A DNA stretch of 64,000 bases, from NCBI RefSeq assembly GCF_036997485.1, contig NZ_JAWLPU010000004.1, positions 186,001 to 250,000 of the forward strand, given 5' to 3'. The number at the start of each line of letters is the position of its first letter. Position 1 is the first letter of the stretch. Shown in pieces: positions 42,804 to 51,176 of this stretch. The notes under the pieces are model-generated. The model searched no databases and was not told where the DNA came from. It was given only the letters and a program-made list of their open reading frames with translations. The position numbers and the translations under genes are program-made. The stretch is from Brachyspira pilosicoli. Lineage in GTDB: Bacteria; Spirochaetota; Brachyspiria; Brachyspirales; Brachyspiraceae.

Positions 42804-43793
42804 ATGGCTGTTTTAGTTTGTGGGGGAGCTGGATATATTGGCTCTCATGTGGTGCGTGAACTTTTAAAACAGAATATAGAGACTGTTGTAATAGATTCAC
42901 TTGAGTATGGTCATAAAGAGGCTATTAAAGATTGTAAGAATTTTTATCAGGGAAACATTGGGGATAGTGCTTTACTTGATGAAATATTTTCTAAACATAA
43001 TATTGATTCTGTTATGCATTTATGTGCCTATATAGAAGTAGGTGAGAGTGTACAAAATCCTGCTAAATATTATCACAATAATGTATCTAACTCTATCAAT
43101 TTACTTAATGCTATGCTTAGAGCTAAAGTAAAGAACTTTATATTTTCTTCTACTGCTGCTGTTTATGGAGAACCTGAAGCTATTCCTCTAAAAGAAGATT
43201 GCAGAAAAGAGCCTACTAATCCTTATGGTGATAGTAAGCTTGCATTAGAAAAAATACTTGCTTGGTATACAAAGGCTTATGATTTTAATTATGTGGCTTT
43301 AAGATATTTTAATGCTTCTGGTGCTCATCCTGACGGAGACATTGGAGAAGACCATAACCCTGAATCACATTTAATACCTTTAATACTTCAAGTTCCGCTT
43401 GGAAAAAGAGAAAATATAAAAATATTTGGTGATGATTATCCTACACCAGACGGCACTTGTTTGAGAGATTATATACATGTATGCGATTTGGCTTTGGCGC
43501 ATATTGCTGCTATGAATTATCTTAAAAATGGCGGTAAGAGTGTTGCTTGTAATTTGGGTAATGGAAACGGATTTAGTGTAAAAGAGGTTATAGAGGTGGC
43601 AAGAAAAGTAACAGGGCATGCTATACCTGCAGAAGTTTGTCCTAGAAGGGCAGGGGATTCATCTGAACTTATTGCAAGCAGTGATAGGGCTAAAGAGGTA
43701 TTGGGCTGGACTCCTACTATAGACTCATTAGAAAAGATAGTTGAAACTGCTTGGAATTGGCATAAAAATCACCCTAATGGTTATAAGAAATAA
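42804..43793 (+). CDS. galE: UDP-glucose 4-epimerase
   Basis: 329 aa. AVLVCGGAGYIGSHVVREL carries the NAD-binding GxxGxxG. FSSTAAVYGEPEAIPLKED and NPYGDSKLALEKIL give the catalytic Ser/Thr and the Tyr-x-x-x-Lys pair. RYFNASGAHPDGDIGEDH and GTCLRDYIHVCDLA are GalE signatures. It interconverts UDP-glucose and UDP-galactose for surface glycans or galactose use. AAGGAG precedes the ATG. The stop codon overlaps the start of the next gene by 1 nt. Confidence 0.95.
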   Translation: MAVLVCGGAGYIGSHVVRELLKQNIETVVIDSLEYGHKEAIKDCKNFYQGNIGDSALLDEIFSKHNIDSVMHLCAYIEVGESVQNPAKYYHNNVSNSINLLNAMLRAKVKNFIFSSTAAVYGEPEAIPLKEDCRKEPTNPYGDSKLALEKILAWYTKAYDFNYVALRYFNASGAHPDGDIGEDHNPESHLIPLILQVPLGKRENIKIFGDDYPTPDGTCLRDYIHVCDLALAHIAAMNYLKNGGKSVACNLGNGNGFSVKEVIEVARKVTGHAIPAEVCPRRAGDSSELIASSDRAKEVLGWTPTIDSLEKIVETAWNWHKNHPNGYKK

Positions 43794-44506
43794 TGTTTAT
43801 TAGCTCAAAGAATGCTATAGTTGAAGCTCTATCTAAAGACTTGGTTGATGTTATTTATATTAAATTTCCTATATCTAAAAGAGAAAAAGAAATTATTAAG
43901 CTTGCCGAGAGAAAGAAAGTTTTAATTAAAAATGTTGACAAAAGAGAGATGGAAAGCATTGTAGGGAAGGTTTATTCTATTGCTGCGAGCGTGAAAGAAA
44001 ATGCTGATATAGGTATTGATGTTTTTTTGGATAGGGCTTTAGAAAAAACTAATACGCCGCTCATATTTATACTTGATTCTATAACAGATGTTCATAATTT
44101 GGGTGCTATTATAAGAAATGCATATTTTTTTGATTTGGGCGGAATTATTATACCTAAAGACAATGCTGCTCCTATAAATGAAAAGGTTTATGAGATATCG
44201 GCTGGTGCTGCCTATCATTTGCCTATATCAATAGAGACTAATCTTAATAGGGTTATTGAGATAATGAAAGAGAAAGGTTTTTGGGTATATTATGCGAGCG
44301 AGAAGGGCGATACATCATTAGAAAATTTTAAATTTGATACACCTACAGCTATTATACTTGGAAATGAACATAGCGGCGTGAGGGAGAGTTTGAAGAAGAA
44401 TTCTGACGGCAGCATTATAATAAGAGCCTGCAGCGATTTTGATTCACTTAATGTATCAGCAGCATCCGCTATAATATCTTACGCTTATTCTGTGTATAAA
44501 AAATAA
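43793..44506 (+). CDS. TrmH/SpoU-family RNA 2'-O-methyltransferase (RlmB-like)
   Basis: 237 aa. The N-terminal part (residues 1-75) is an L30e-like substrate-binding domain starting FISSKNAIVEALSKD. The SPOUT domain has FILDSITDVHNLGAIIRNAY (motif 1, Asn and Arg), AIILGNEHSGVRES (motif 2) and SLNVSAASAIISYAYS (motif 3). RlmB methylates a guanosine in 23S rRNA; TrmH and others share the fold, so the exact target is not certain. Translation is probably coupled to galE (TAATG overlap). Confidence 0.88.
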   Translation: MFISSKNAIVEALSKDLVDVIYIKFPISKREKEIIKLAERKKVLIKNVDKREMESIVGKVYSIAASVKENADIGIDVFLDRALEKTNTPLIFILDSITDVHNLGAIIRNAYFFDLGGIIIPKDNAAPINEKVYEISAGAAYHLPISIETNLNRVIEIMKEKGFWVYYASEKGDTSLENFKFDTPTAIILGNEHSGVRESLKKNSDGSIIIRACSDFDSLNVSAASAIISYAYSVYKK

Positions 44507-44604
44507 TATAATGTTCTCAAAGTAAGTTAATAAATATTTATATTGTTTTAATTTTATTGATTATGAATATATATTAAATAATGATATATGTTTGTAACTA
44601 TATT

Positions 44605-44800
44605 CCATGAAAATGCAGTCCTTTTTCTTCTTTGGGTCACCAAAAGAAGTGGGGGTGTGTACCCTAAGGGCACGCTTCGCAGGGGGCAAAGCCACCACAA
44701 ATCACAAACTTAAAAAAATTGTCATATAAGTTTTTTATTTTATTCAACTTTTTCCCGCCTTCGCGGTGCGGACTTCGTCAAAGTTGCAAAAAGTGCGTTT
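44605..44800 (-). repeat. dispersed intergenic repeat, copy C (inverted, long form)
   Basis: On the minus strand: CGCACTTTTTGCAAC, then TTTGACGAAGTCCGCAC, then GGCGGGAAAAAGTTGA (44797 to 44744), then the module ending GACTGCATTTT (44621 to 44611). It shares the TTTGACGAAGTCCGCAC insert only with copy A. GC-rich stretches at 44650-44697 stand out. The rest of 44507-44890 is AT-rich without a gene. Confidence 0.7.
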
Positions 44801-44890
44801 TTTACTTCATCTTTAGTAAAGCATAACGAGTGATAAAAAAATTTTAATACACAAAAAAGTTGATAATATATTTATAAAAATGAATAATTT

Positions 44891-46414
44891 TTATTTGTCC
44901 ATAAAGTGCTTATATCCTAAATCTTTTGACTTTTGTAAATACTCATTGCTTAATTTTTTGCATTCATCTTTTGAGTAACCGCTGTTATTGTTGTCAAGTT
45001 TAGAGTATTCTTTGTATACAAGATGTAAATAGTAGTAGGTTTCTCCTAAATTTTCTTTTACTCTGCTTTTGTTTATAGACTTTTTCAAATATTTTTCAGA
45101 TTTATTTAAATCATTTTTTAAATATAAAAATATACCATAATTATTTATTAATTCTAAATTATTAGGATATAACTTTAATCCTTTATCTAAATATTTTTCT
45201 GCTTGCATTAAACTTTCTTTATTTTCTTTAATTTGATAATGATTTAAATATAAAAATCCTATAGAAGTTAAAGTATTAATATAATTATTATTAATATTTA
45301 ATACTTTATTATAATCATTTAAAGCTTTATTAAAATATTCTTCTTTTTTAGTTTCTTCATATTTTTTTGAATATAAAATAGCTCTATTATTTAATAGCAT
45401 TATATTTTTAGAATCTATCTCTAATGCTTCAGTATAGAGCCTTATAGCTTCTTCTTTATTATTTTTATTATCTTCTGTTAAAGCTCTGCTAAATAATTCA
45501 CTTACTTTAGCTCTATTAGCATTATTTTCTGATTGTTTTGTTTGTTTTTTTATTTTCTTTAATGTTAATTCTATTTCTTGGGCTTTTTTATTTGATTGTT
45601 CTAATATTTTTTCTGCTTCTTCTTTTATTTTTTCTATTTCAACCTTTAAATTTTCAGCTTCTGATTTGTTATTATTTATTTCTTCTTTTATGCTATTTAC
45701 TTCATTTATTGCATTATCTTTTGCATTTATTGCTTCAGTTTTTATAGTATTCATTTCATTGAGTATATTATTTTTTATATTATCAAAATCTGATTTTAGA
45801 TTTTCAATGTATTCTTTATTTTCTTTTGATAATTCTTTTCTTATATTTTCTATGCTTTCTTTAGATTTTAATTCTGTTTCGTTTATAATCAATTCTGATT
45901 GCTTTTGGTTGCTCTCCATTATTTTATTGTTGGCGTATATGCCTAATATTGTAAATATTATCATTATTAAAGACAAAAATGCTAGCCAGAAAGTTACTGT
46001 ATTTATTGAAAAGTCTTTACTATCTTTTAGTGTTTCTCTAAGTAAATCAATGTTGGGTTTGAATGCTTCTTCGAGTGTATTTTTTATAAACTCTTTGCTT
46101 TCAAAACTTTCATTTGTAACTGTTTCTTTTAGGAATTCATAATAATTGCTTAGTTGCGTTTGCGAGTTTAGTTCAAACTGTTTGATGCTATTTTCTATTA
46201 GGGTTTTACTTTCATTTGTGTATTTAGAATATTTGCATATCAAAATTAATAAAAATATTATGCATATTATAGAATATAGCATAAAACTAAAATGTCTTTT
46301 AAAAAAATCTATTATTATATTTTTTTTATTAGATTTGTTTTTTTCTTTGGTATTGTTGTTATCATTATTTGTATTGTTATTAGTATTTTCTGTGTTGGTA
46401 TTATTATCAGACAT
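44891..46414 (-). CDS. membrane protein with coiled coil and C-terminal TPR array
   Basis: 507 aa. An Asn/Thr/Lys-rich tail (1-38) precedes membrane segments near 40-65 and 140-163, leaving a loop of about 75 residues outside. Residues 165-300 are a long coiled coil rich in Glu, Lys and Asn. From about 305 to 490 there are TPR-like units, for example AKVSELFSRALTEDNKNNKE and LYPNNLELINNYGIFLYLKN. No enzyme motif is seen. It probably organises a complex at the inner membrane. Asn- and Lys-rich low-complexity sequence reflects the AT-rich codons. Confidence 0.78.
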   Translation of the reverse strand: MSDNNTNTENTNNNTNNDNNNTKEKNKSNKKNIIIDFFKRHFSFMLYSIICIIFLLILICKYSKYTNESKTLIENSIKQFELNSQTQLSNYYEFLKETVTNESFESKEFIKNTLEEAFKPNIDLLRETLKDSKDFSINTVTFWLAFLSLIMIIFTILGIYANNKIMESNQKQSELIINETELKSKESIENIRKELSKENKEYIENLKSDFDNIKNNILNEMNTIKTEAINAKDNAINEVNSIKEEINNNKSEAENLKVEIEKIKEEAEKILEQSNKKAQEIELTLKKIKKQTKQSENNANRAKVSELFSRALTEDNKNNKEEAIRLYTEALEIDSKNIMLLNNRAILYSKKYEETKKEEYFNKALNDYNKVLNINNNYINTLTSIGFLYLNHYQIKENKESLMQAEKYLDKGLKLYPNNLELINNYGIFLYLKNDLNKSEKYLKKSINKSRVKENLGETYYYLHLVYKEYSKLDNNNSGYSKDECKKLSNEYLQKSKDLGYKHFMDK

Positions 46415-46532
46415 GTTTTTACCCTATCATATTTATATACTTCATTATACATTTAAATATAAAAATATAAACAATATTTAGTTCTTAATTTCTAATGCAA
46501 CAATTATTTATGTAAATTTTTCTTTATTATTC

Positions 46533-46625
46533 AACCGCACGCAGAATGAATTTTACAATATGAACTTGTTTACTATTCTAATTTTATTATATTTGAAATT
46601 TGGTTTACCGTGCGTTAATGAGATT
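46533..46625. repeat. CGCACG/CGTGCG element, second copy
   Basis: TTCAACCGCACGCAGAATGA at the left and CCGTGCGTTAATGAGATT at the right match 11667-11762 at both ends, while the AT-rich middle (about 65 bp) differs. CGCACG (46536-46541) and CGTGCG (46609-46614) are complementary. It directly flanks the 3' end of tRNA-Ala. Confidence 0.65.
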
Positions 46626-46627
46626 TT

Positions 46628-46701
46628 TGGAGATAATGGGGCTCGAACCCACGACCCTCACAATGCCATTGTGATGCTCTCCCAAACTGAGCTATATCCC
46701 C
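46628..46701 (-). tRNA. tRNA-Ala (GGC)
   Basis: 74 nt, no encoded CCA. On the minus strand GGGGATA pairs with TATCTCC, and the third pair is G3-U70, the alanine identity element. The anticodon loop is ATGGCAT (anticodon GGC), and GGGTTCGAGCCC forms the T arm. Confidence 0.93.
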
Positions 46702-46785
46702 ATAATTTTAAAGAATCATAAATTATTTTTAGTCAAAAGTCAATAAAAGAATGATTTTATTTATGGGATTTTTACCCACAAATCT

Positions 46786-46880
46786 ACGCTTCTTTTTGAG
46801 ACCAAAGGCAGCCATTCATAGTGAGCGAAATAACTACATTTTGGTATTAGTTAAAAAAGCAAAATAGCTGCATTTTTTAT
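46786..46880 (+). repeat. degenerate dispersed repeat, copy D (first module only)
   Basis: CTTCTTTTTGAGACCAAAGG at the left, TTTTGGTATTAG, then AGCTGCATTTTTTA at the right follow the order of the module in copies E and F. It has no GCGGCGGG core. Confidence 0.5.
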
Positions 46881-46931
46881 CTAATTTATATAGTATAAAA
46901 ATCAAAAACAGTTTTAAGTTATTGTATAAAA

Positions 46932-47642
46932 CTATAAAGTGATTTTTTTGTTTTCTTCAACAGATTCTAAAATTATACAATTAGCACCAATGATAGTATT
47001 TTTACCTATTACAGTGTTCCCGCCAAATATCGAAGCATTAGCATATATTGTGACATAATCGCAAACTGTAGGATGTCTTTTTTTACCTTCCAAGCTTCTT
47101 CCATTAGTTAATGATAATGCCCCTAAAGTAACTCCCTGATATATTTTTACATGATGACCTATAATGGTAGTTTCTCCTATAACTATTCCTGTACCATGGT
47201 CTATAAAGAAATAATCGCCTATATTAGCTCCGGGGTGAATATCTATGCCTGTTTTTGAATGTGCAAATTCAGATATAGTTCTTGCTATTAAATACTCCTT
47301 ATGATTATAAAATATATGTGCTATTCTATAATGAAAAATTGCTCTAAATCCAGGATATGTTAATACTATTTCATCATAAGATTTTGAAGCAGGGTCAGAC
47401 TGATAAAAAAACTCTAAATCTTTCTCAAGACTTGATGTAATATCTTTAAGCTTTTCTATAAAATCTAATAATAGGGAATCATTACTTACTATTTTTTTAT
47501 AAAGTTCAATTATATTTTTTTCTATAATATCTTTATTAGGAGTCTCTCTAAAAAAATTAGGAAAAACATAATCCCTTATGAGTTTTACAATTTCTTTTAT
47601 ATCATTTTTATTAGGAAGTTCATTAAAAGTTTTAAGTTTCAT
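46932..47642 (-). CDS. cysE: serine O-acetyltransferase
   Basis: 236 aa. The helical N-terminal domain (1-130) leads to a left-handed beta helix with DIHPGANIGDYFFIDHGTGI, VIGETTIIGHHVKIYQGVTL and NTIIGANCIILESV. The His of DHGTG and the downstream His of IGHHVKI lie in the active site. It acetylates serine with acetyl-CoA for cysteine synthesis. The length and insert pattern fit the long EpsC/SAT type. The C-terminus (EENKKITL) ends in Leu rather than the usual Ile that docks into CysK. It follows cysK by 12 nt. Confidence 0.92.
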   Translation of the reverse strand: MKLKTFNELPNKNDIKEIVKLIRDYVFPNFFRETPNKDIIEKNIIELYKKIVSNDSLLLDFIEKLKDITSSLEKDLEFFYQSDPASKSYDEIVLTYPGFRAIFHYRIAHIFYNHKEYLIARTISEFAHSKTGIDIHPGANIGDYFFIDHGTGIVIGETTIIGHHVKIYQGVTLGALSLTNGRSLEGKKRHPTVCDYVTIYANASIFGGNTVIGKNTIIGANCIILESVEENKKITL

Positions 47643-47654
47643 TAATATAATCCT

Positions 47655-48566
47655 TTAGCTCCAAGAATATCTCTCGCCTGTATCAGGTAAAATACAAAGC
47701 ATCTTTATTTTATTATTTAAATCTAATTGTCTTGATAAATCAATTGCAGCATAAACACTAGCACCCGAAGATATACCCACATATAAACCTTCAGTAAAAC
47801 ATATTTCTCTTGCAGTATTAATGGCATTCTCATCTGATACATCTATTATTTTTTCTATCACCTTTAAATCCAAAATTTTTGGTATAAAATTAGCCCCTAT
47901 TCCCTGTATTTTATGAGAAGCTGCATAGCCTTTTGTAAGAAGAGGAGAAGATTCAGGTTCAACTCCAATTACTTTAGTATTTTTATTATTGTCTTTAACA
48001 TACTTTCCTATTCCAGTAACAGTTCCTCCAGTGCCAATTCCAGCAAATATATAATCTACATCTCCCATATCTTTATATATTTCTGGTGCTGTTGTTAAAT
48101 AATGTGCCATAAAATTAGATTTATTAATAAACTGACCTGGTATTATAGAATCAGGTATTTCTCTGTTTAATTGATTTGCTCTTTCAACTGTAGCATCCAT
48201 TCCTCCATCAACTAATTCCAGCTTTGCCCCATAATCTCTTATAAGTTTTCTTCTCTCTTCAGACATTGAAGAAGGCATAACTATTATAACATTAAGCCCT
48301 AAATAGTTTCCAATAGCTGCCATAGCAATTCCTGTGTTTCCTGAAGTTGGCTCTATAATTGTAGAACCTTTTTTTATTTTTCCGTCTTTGATTAAATCTA
48401 ATAATATTTGTTTTACTGCTCTATCTTTTATTGAAGCAGCAGGATTATTTTTTTCTACTTTTCCATATAATTCTATATTTTTATTTAAATTAAATTTTGT
48501 TTCTATATTGCTTAATCTTATAATAGGAGTATTGCCTATTAAATCGAGTATGTTGTTAGCTATCAT
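47655..48566 (-). CDS. cysK: cysteine synthase A (O-acetylserine sulfhydrylase)
   Basis: 303 aa. PAASIKDRAVKQIL holds the PLP-binding Lys near residue 47. PTSGNTGIAMAAIGNYLGLN binds the substrate carboxylate, GTGGTVTGIGKYVK binds the PLP phosphate, and GISSGASVYAAI plus LPDTGERYSWS close the site. It makes cysteine from O-acetylserine and sulfide. It is the promoter-proximal gene of cysK-cysE and sits beside the Fe-S assembly block, which consumes cysteine. Confidence 0.95.
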   Translation of the reverse strand: MIANNILDLIGNTPIIRLSNIETKFNLNKNIELYGKVEKNNPAASIKDRAVKQILLDLIKDGKIKKGSTIIEPTSGNTGIAMAAIGNYLGLNVIIVMPSSMSEERRKLIRDYGAKLELVDGGMDATVERANQLNREIPDSIIPGQFINKSNFMAHYLTTAPEIYKDMGDVDYIFAGIGTGGTVTGIGKYVKDNNKNTKVIGVEPESSPLLTKGYAASHKIQGIGANFIPKILDLKVIEKIIDVSDENAINTAREICFTEGLYVGISSGASVYAAIDLSRQLDLNNKIKMLCILPDTGERYSWS

Positions 48567-48654
48567 ATAAATCTCCAGAATGATATATATTTTTAATTTA
48601 CGTTAATATTTTTTAAACAACAGCTATAAACTAAAATACATTTAATAATTAAAT

Positions 48655-48688
48655 AAAAAAGGAGCTTTTATTATCAAGCCCCTTTTTA
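48655..48688 (-). terminator. terminator of the nifS-nifU block (minus strand)
   Basis: An A-rich arm with GGAGCTT (48661-48667) pairs imperfectly with AAGCCCC (48676-48682) and a T-run. On the minus strand it follows the cysteine desulfurase stop by about 20 nt. Confidence 0.7.
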
Positions 48689-48707
48689 ATATAATATTCT
48701 ATATTTT

Positions 48708-49874
48708 TTAATCTCTATATGGGGAAATATCTCTAAGCCTTGCTACTATTTTTTCTATAGCATCTGCTGTATACATTATTTCTTCCATAGTGTTATCTAA
48801 TGATAAAGAGAATCTTGTTGAACTATGAGCATATTCAAAAGGAACTCCCATAGCCTGTAAAACAGGAGAAGGCTCTAAAGTACCAGAAGAACATGCACTT
48901 CCGCTTGAAGTACATATACCATAACCGTCAAGCAATAAAAGTATAGCCTCACCTTCTATATTTTTAAAGCTAATATTTGCAGTGTTGCTTACTCTTTTAG
49001 CACCTCTTCCATTAATTTTTACTTCTTTAATTCTTTTTAAAACCTCTTCTTCAAGTTTATCTCTCAATTTAGAAGTATGTTCAACAAATTTAGGAAGCTC
49101 AGCCTTTACAATAGAAGCAGCCTTGCCAAGCCCTATTATATAAGGAACATTCTCGGTACCGGCACGGCGTCCTCTCTCCTGATGTCCGCCTGTTTGTACT
49201 GTTCTTAATTTAGTGCCTTTTTTAATATATAAAGCACCAATACCTTTTGGAGCATGTATTTTGTGTCCTGCTATTGTAAGCATATCTATATAAGGCTCAT
49301 CTTTCATGTTTAAAGGCAATTTACCAGCAGCCTGCACAGCATCTACATGAAATACTGCACCTGCATTTTTTACTATTTCCCCAATCTCTTTTACAGGGAA
49401 AATTACACCTGTTTCATTGTTGGCATACATTATAGATACTATAGCAGTATTATCATTAATAGCTTTTTTCAAATCATCTATATTAATGTTTCCATCAGTA
49501 TCTACATCTAAAAGAGTGATTCTATAACCCAAACGCTCTAATGATTTACAAGTTTCTATAACAGCAGGGTGTTCTACTCTGGTAGTGATAATATGATTCT
49601 TTGTAGGGTAAGCTTCTATTGTACCTCTAATGGCCATATTATCTCCCTCGCTTCCGCAAGAAACAAAACAAACTTCTATAGGGTCGCATCCTAAAAAGTC
49701 AGCAACCTCTCCTCTTGCTTTTTCCATTTCTTTATGCACAGCACCTGCTGGGCTATACATACTTGAAGGGTTATAATATTGGTCTTTGAAATATGGAAGC
49801 ATAGCATCCAAAACTTCTTGATATACTCGAGTAGTGGCATTATTATCCATATATATAATTTTGTTTTCAGGCAT
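48708..49874 (-). CDS. nifS: cysteine desulfurase (NifS/IscS type)
   Basis: 388 aa. IIYMDNNATTRVYQEVLDAM starts the fold. The PLP Lys is in TIAGHKIHAPKGIGALYIKK, and the persulfide Cys is in CTSSGSACSSGTLEPS near residue 325. Short-loop sequence marks group I (NifS/IscS). It strips sulfur from cysteine for Fe-S clusters, and in organisms with selenoproteins a member of this family may also handle selenocysteine. It is 3 nt downstream of nifU, so the two are co-translated. Confidence 0.94.
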   Translation of the reverse strand: MPENKIIYMDNNATTRVYQEVLDAMLPYFKDQYYNPSSMYSPAGAVHKEMEKARGEVADFLGCDPIEVCFVSCGSEGDNMAIRGTIEAYPTKNHIITTRVEHPAVIETCKSLERLGYRITLLDVDTDGNINIDDLKKAINDNTAIVSIMYANNETGVIFPVKEIGEIVKNAGAVFHVDAVQAAGKLPLNMKDEPYIDMLTIAGHKIHAPKGIGALYIKKGTKLRTVQTGGHQERGRRAGTENVPYIIGLGKAASIVKAELPKFVEHTSKLRDKLEEEVLKRIKEVKINGRGAKRVSNTANISFKNIEGEAILLLLDGYGICTSSGSACSSGTLEPSPVLQAMGVPFEYAHSSTRFSLSLDNTMEEIMYTADAIEKIVARLRDISPYRD

Positions 49875-49877
49875 AAT

Positions 49878-50711
49878 TTACACTCCTACTACTTCTAAAT
49901 CTTTATCAACCAGCTCTTTAATTTTAGGCTCAACAAAGCCTTTCAAAGTGTTCTTAGAAGCCATACAAGAAGAACAAGCTCCCTTAAAAGATATTTTTAC
50001 TATGTTGCCTTCTATATCCACTAATTTACAGCTTCCTCCATCCATTTTAAGCATAGGGTTAATTACTGTTTCTATTGCTTCTTCTATTTTTTTAATCTTT
50101 TGAACTGTAGTGAGAGGGGCATTCTTTTGAGCTCTTTCTCTCTCAGCAAGCTCTTCATTTAATATATCTTCTAATTTAACTTTACAAGCCCCGCATCCGC
50201 CGCCTGCTTTAGTATAGAATGTTATCTCATCTACTGTTGTTAAATTATTTTCTCTTATGGCTCTTTTTATTTTAGTATCTGTTATACCAAAACATTTACA
50301 AATTATAGCTCCCTCATCATGTTCATCTTCTTCTACTTTGATTCCTCTGTAATTGTTAATAGCTTTTTCCAATGTTTCCATTCCCATTACAGAACAATGC
50401 ATCTTCTCCTCTGGAAGTCCTCCAAGCTCCATTGCTATATCTCTATTTGTAATCTTTTTAGCTTCATCTAAAGTTTTACCTTTTATCATCTCTGTTAATA
50501 TACTGCTGCTTGCTATAGCAGAAGCACAGCCGAATGTTTGAAACTTAGCATCTTCTATTACTTCAGTATCTTTATTAATTTTTAGAGTTAATTTTAAAGC
50601 ATCTCCGCAAACTATACTTCCAGTCATAGCTTCAGCGTCAGGATTTTCTATCTCTCCAACATTCCTCGGATTTATAAAATGGTCTTTTACTTTATCAGTA
50701 TATTCCCACAT
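49878..50711 (-). CDS. nifU: NifU-type Fe-S cluster scaffold (IscU, Bfd and Nfu domains)
   Basis: 277 aa in three parts. An IscU-like domain (1-125) has cluster Cys in SIVCGDAL, FQTFGCASAI and KMHCSVMG. A Bfd-like 2Fe-2S domain (about 130-185) has IICKCFG and GGGCGACK. An Nfu domain (about 200-277) has GACSSCMASKNTL. This is the complete NifU layout, common in anaerobes without nitrogenase as the general scaffold. It lies between a lone Bfd-like gene and nifS, all on the minus strand. Confidence 0.95.
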   Translation of the reverse strand: MWEYTDKVKDHFINPRNVGEIENPDAEAMTGSIVCGDALKLTLKINKDTEVIEDAKFQTFGCASAIASSSILTEMIKGKTLDEAKKITNRDIAMELGGLPEEKMHCSVMGMETLEKAINNYRGIKVEEDEHDEGAIICKCFGITDTKIKRAIRENNLTTVDEITFYTKAGGGCGACKVKLEDILNEELAERERAQKNAPLTTVQKIKKIEEAIETVINPMLKMDGGSCKLVDIEGNIVKISFKGACSSCMASKNTLKGFVEPKIKELVDKDLEVVGV

Positions 50712-50732
50712 ATATTTTACCTCCGCTAATAA

Positions 50733-50912
50733 TTATTTATTAATATCGTCGAGTATCTTTTGTATAGTAGGTATACAACTTCCGCAGCCAGTTCCTGCTT
50801 TTGTAATTTTTGATACCTCTTCTACTGTTTTTAATTTATTTTTCTTTATGGCATCTATAATTTGACTTTCCTTAACACCCATACAGAAACATATTGTTTT
50901 ATCGTCAGACAT
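50733..50912 (-). CDS. small stand-alone Bfd-like [2Fe-2S] protein
   Basis: 59 aa, starting MSDDKTICFCMGVKESQII, with AGGAG 8 nt before the ATG on the minus strand. Cysteines in ICFCMG and GTGCGSCIP match the CxC and CxxC ligands of Bfd-type 2Fe-2S domains, and it resembles the middle domain of the neighbouring NifU. It is too short for usual ORF cut-offs. It is 21 nt upstream of nifU and likely the first gene of that operon. It may pass electrons or help mobilise iron. Confidence 0.85.
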   Translation of the reverse strand: MSDDKTICFCMGVKESQIIDAIKKNKLKTVEEVSKITKAGTGCGSCIPTIQKILDDINK

Positions 50913-51111
50913 ATTTTTATCTCCTATTATTTATTTTAGTTTAATGTTATAAAACAGACTATAATATTATTTGAAAAATATTAATATTCTATAACCCTTC
51001 ATTGTTAGAATATTATAACAGTTTAAAAATAAATATCAAGTACAATAACATATTATTAATTTATTGATTTTTAGTACTTTAAGTAAATTAACAATATAAC
51101 ACAAATTAAAC

Positions 51112-51140
51112 TTTACAAAAATGATTATTTGGTATAGAAT
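51112..51140 (+). promoter_or_regulatory. possible promoter of the GH57 gene
   Basis: TTTACA (51112-51117), 17 bp, TAGAAT (51135-51140), 36 nt before the ATG at 51177. Confidence 0.45.
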
Positions 51141-51176
51141 TATGTTAATTATATATTATTTTTATGGGTAATTGCT

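Noticed and set aside
44891-46481. Long plus-strand ORFs opposite the TPR/coiled-coil gene
   Set aside because: Their runs of Leu, Phe and Ile are the complement of the Lys/Asn/Glu-rich coiled coil.
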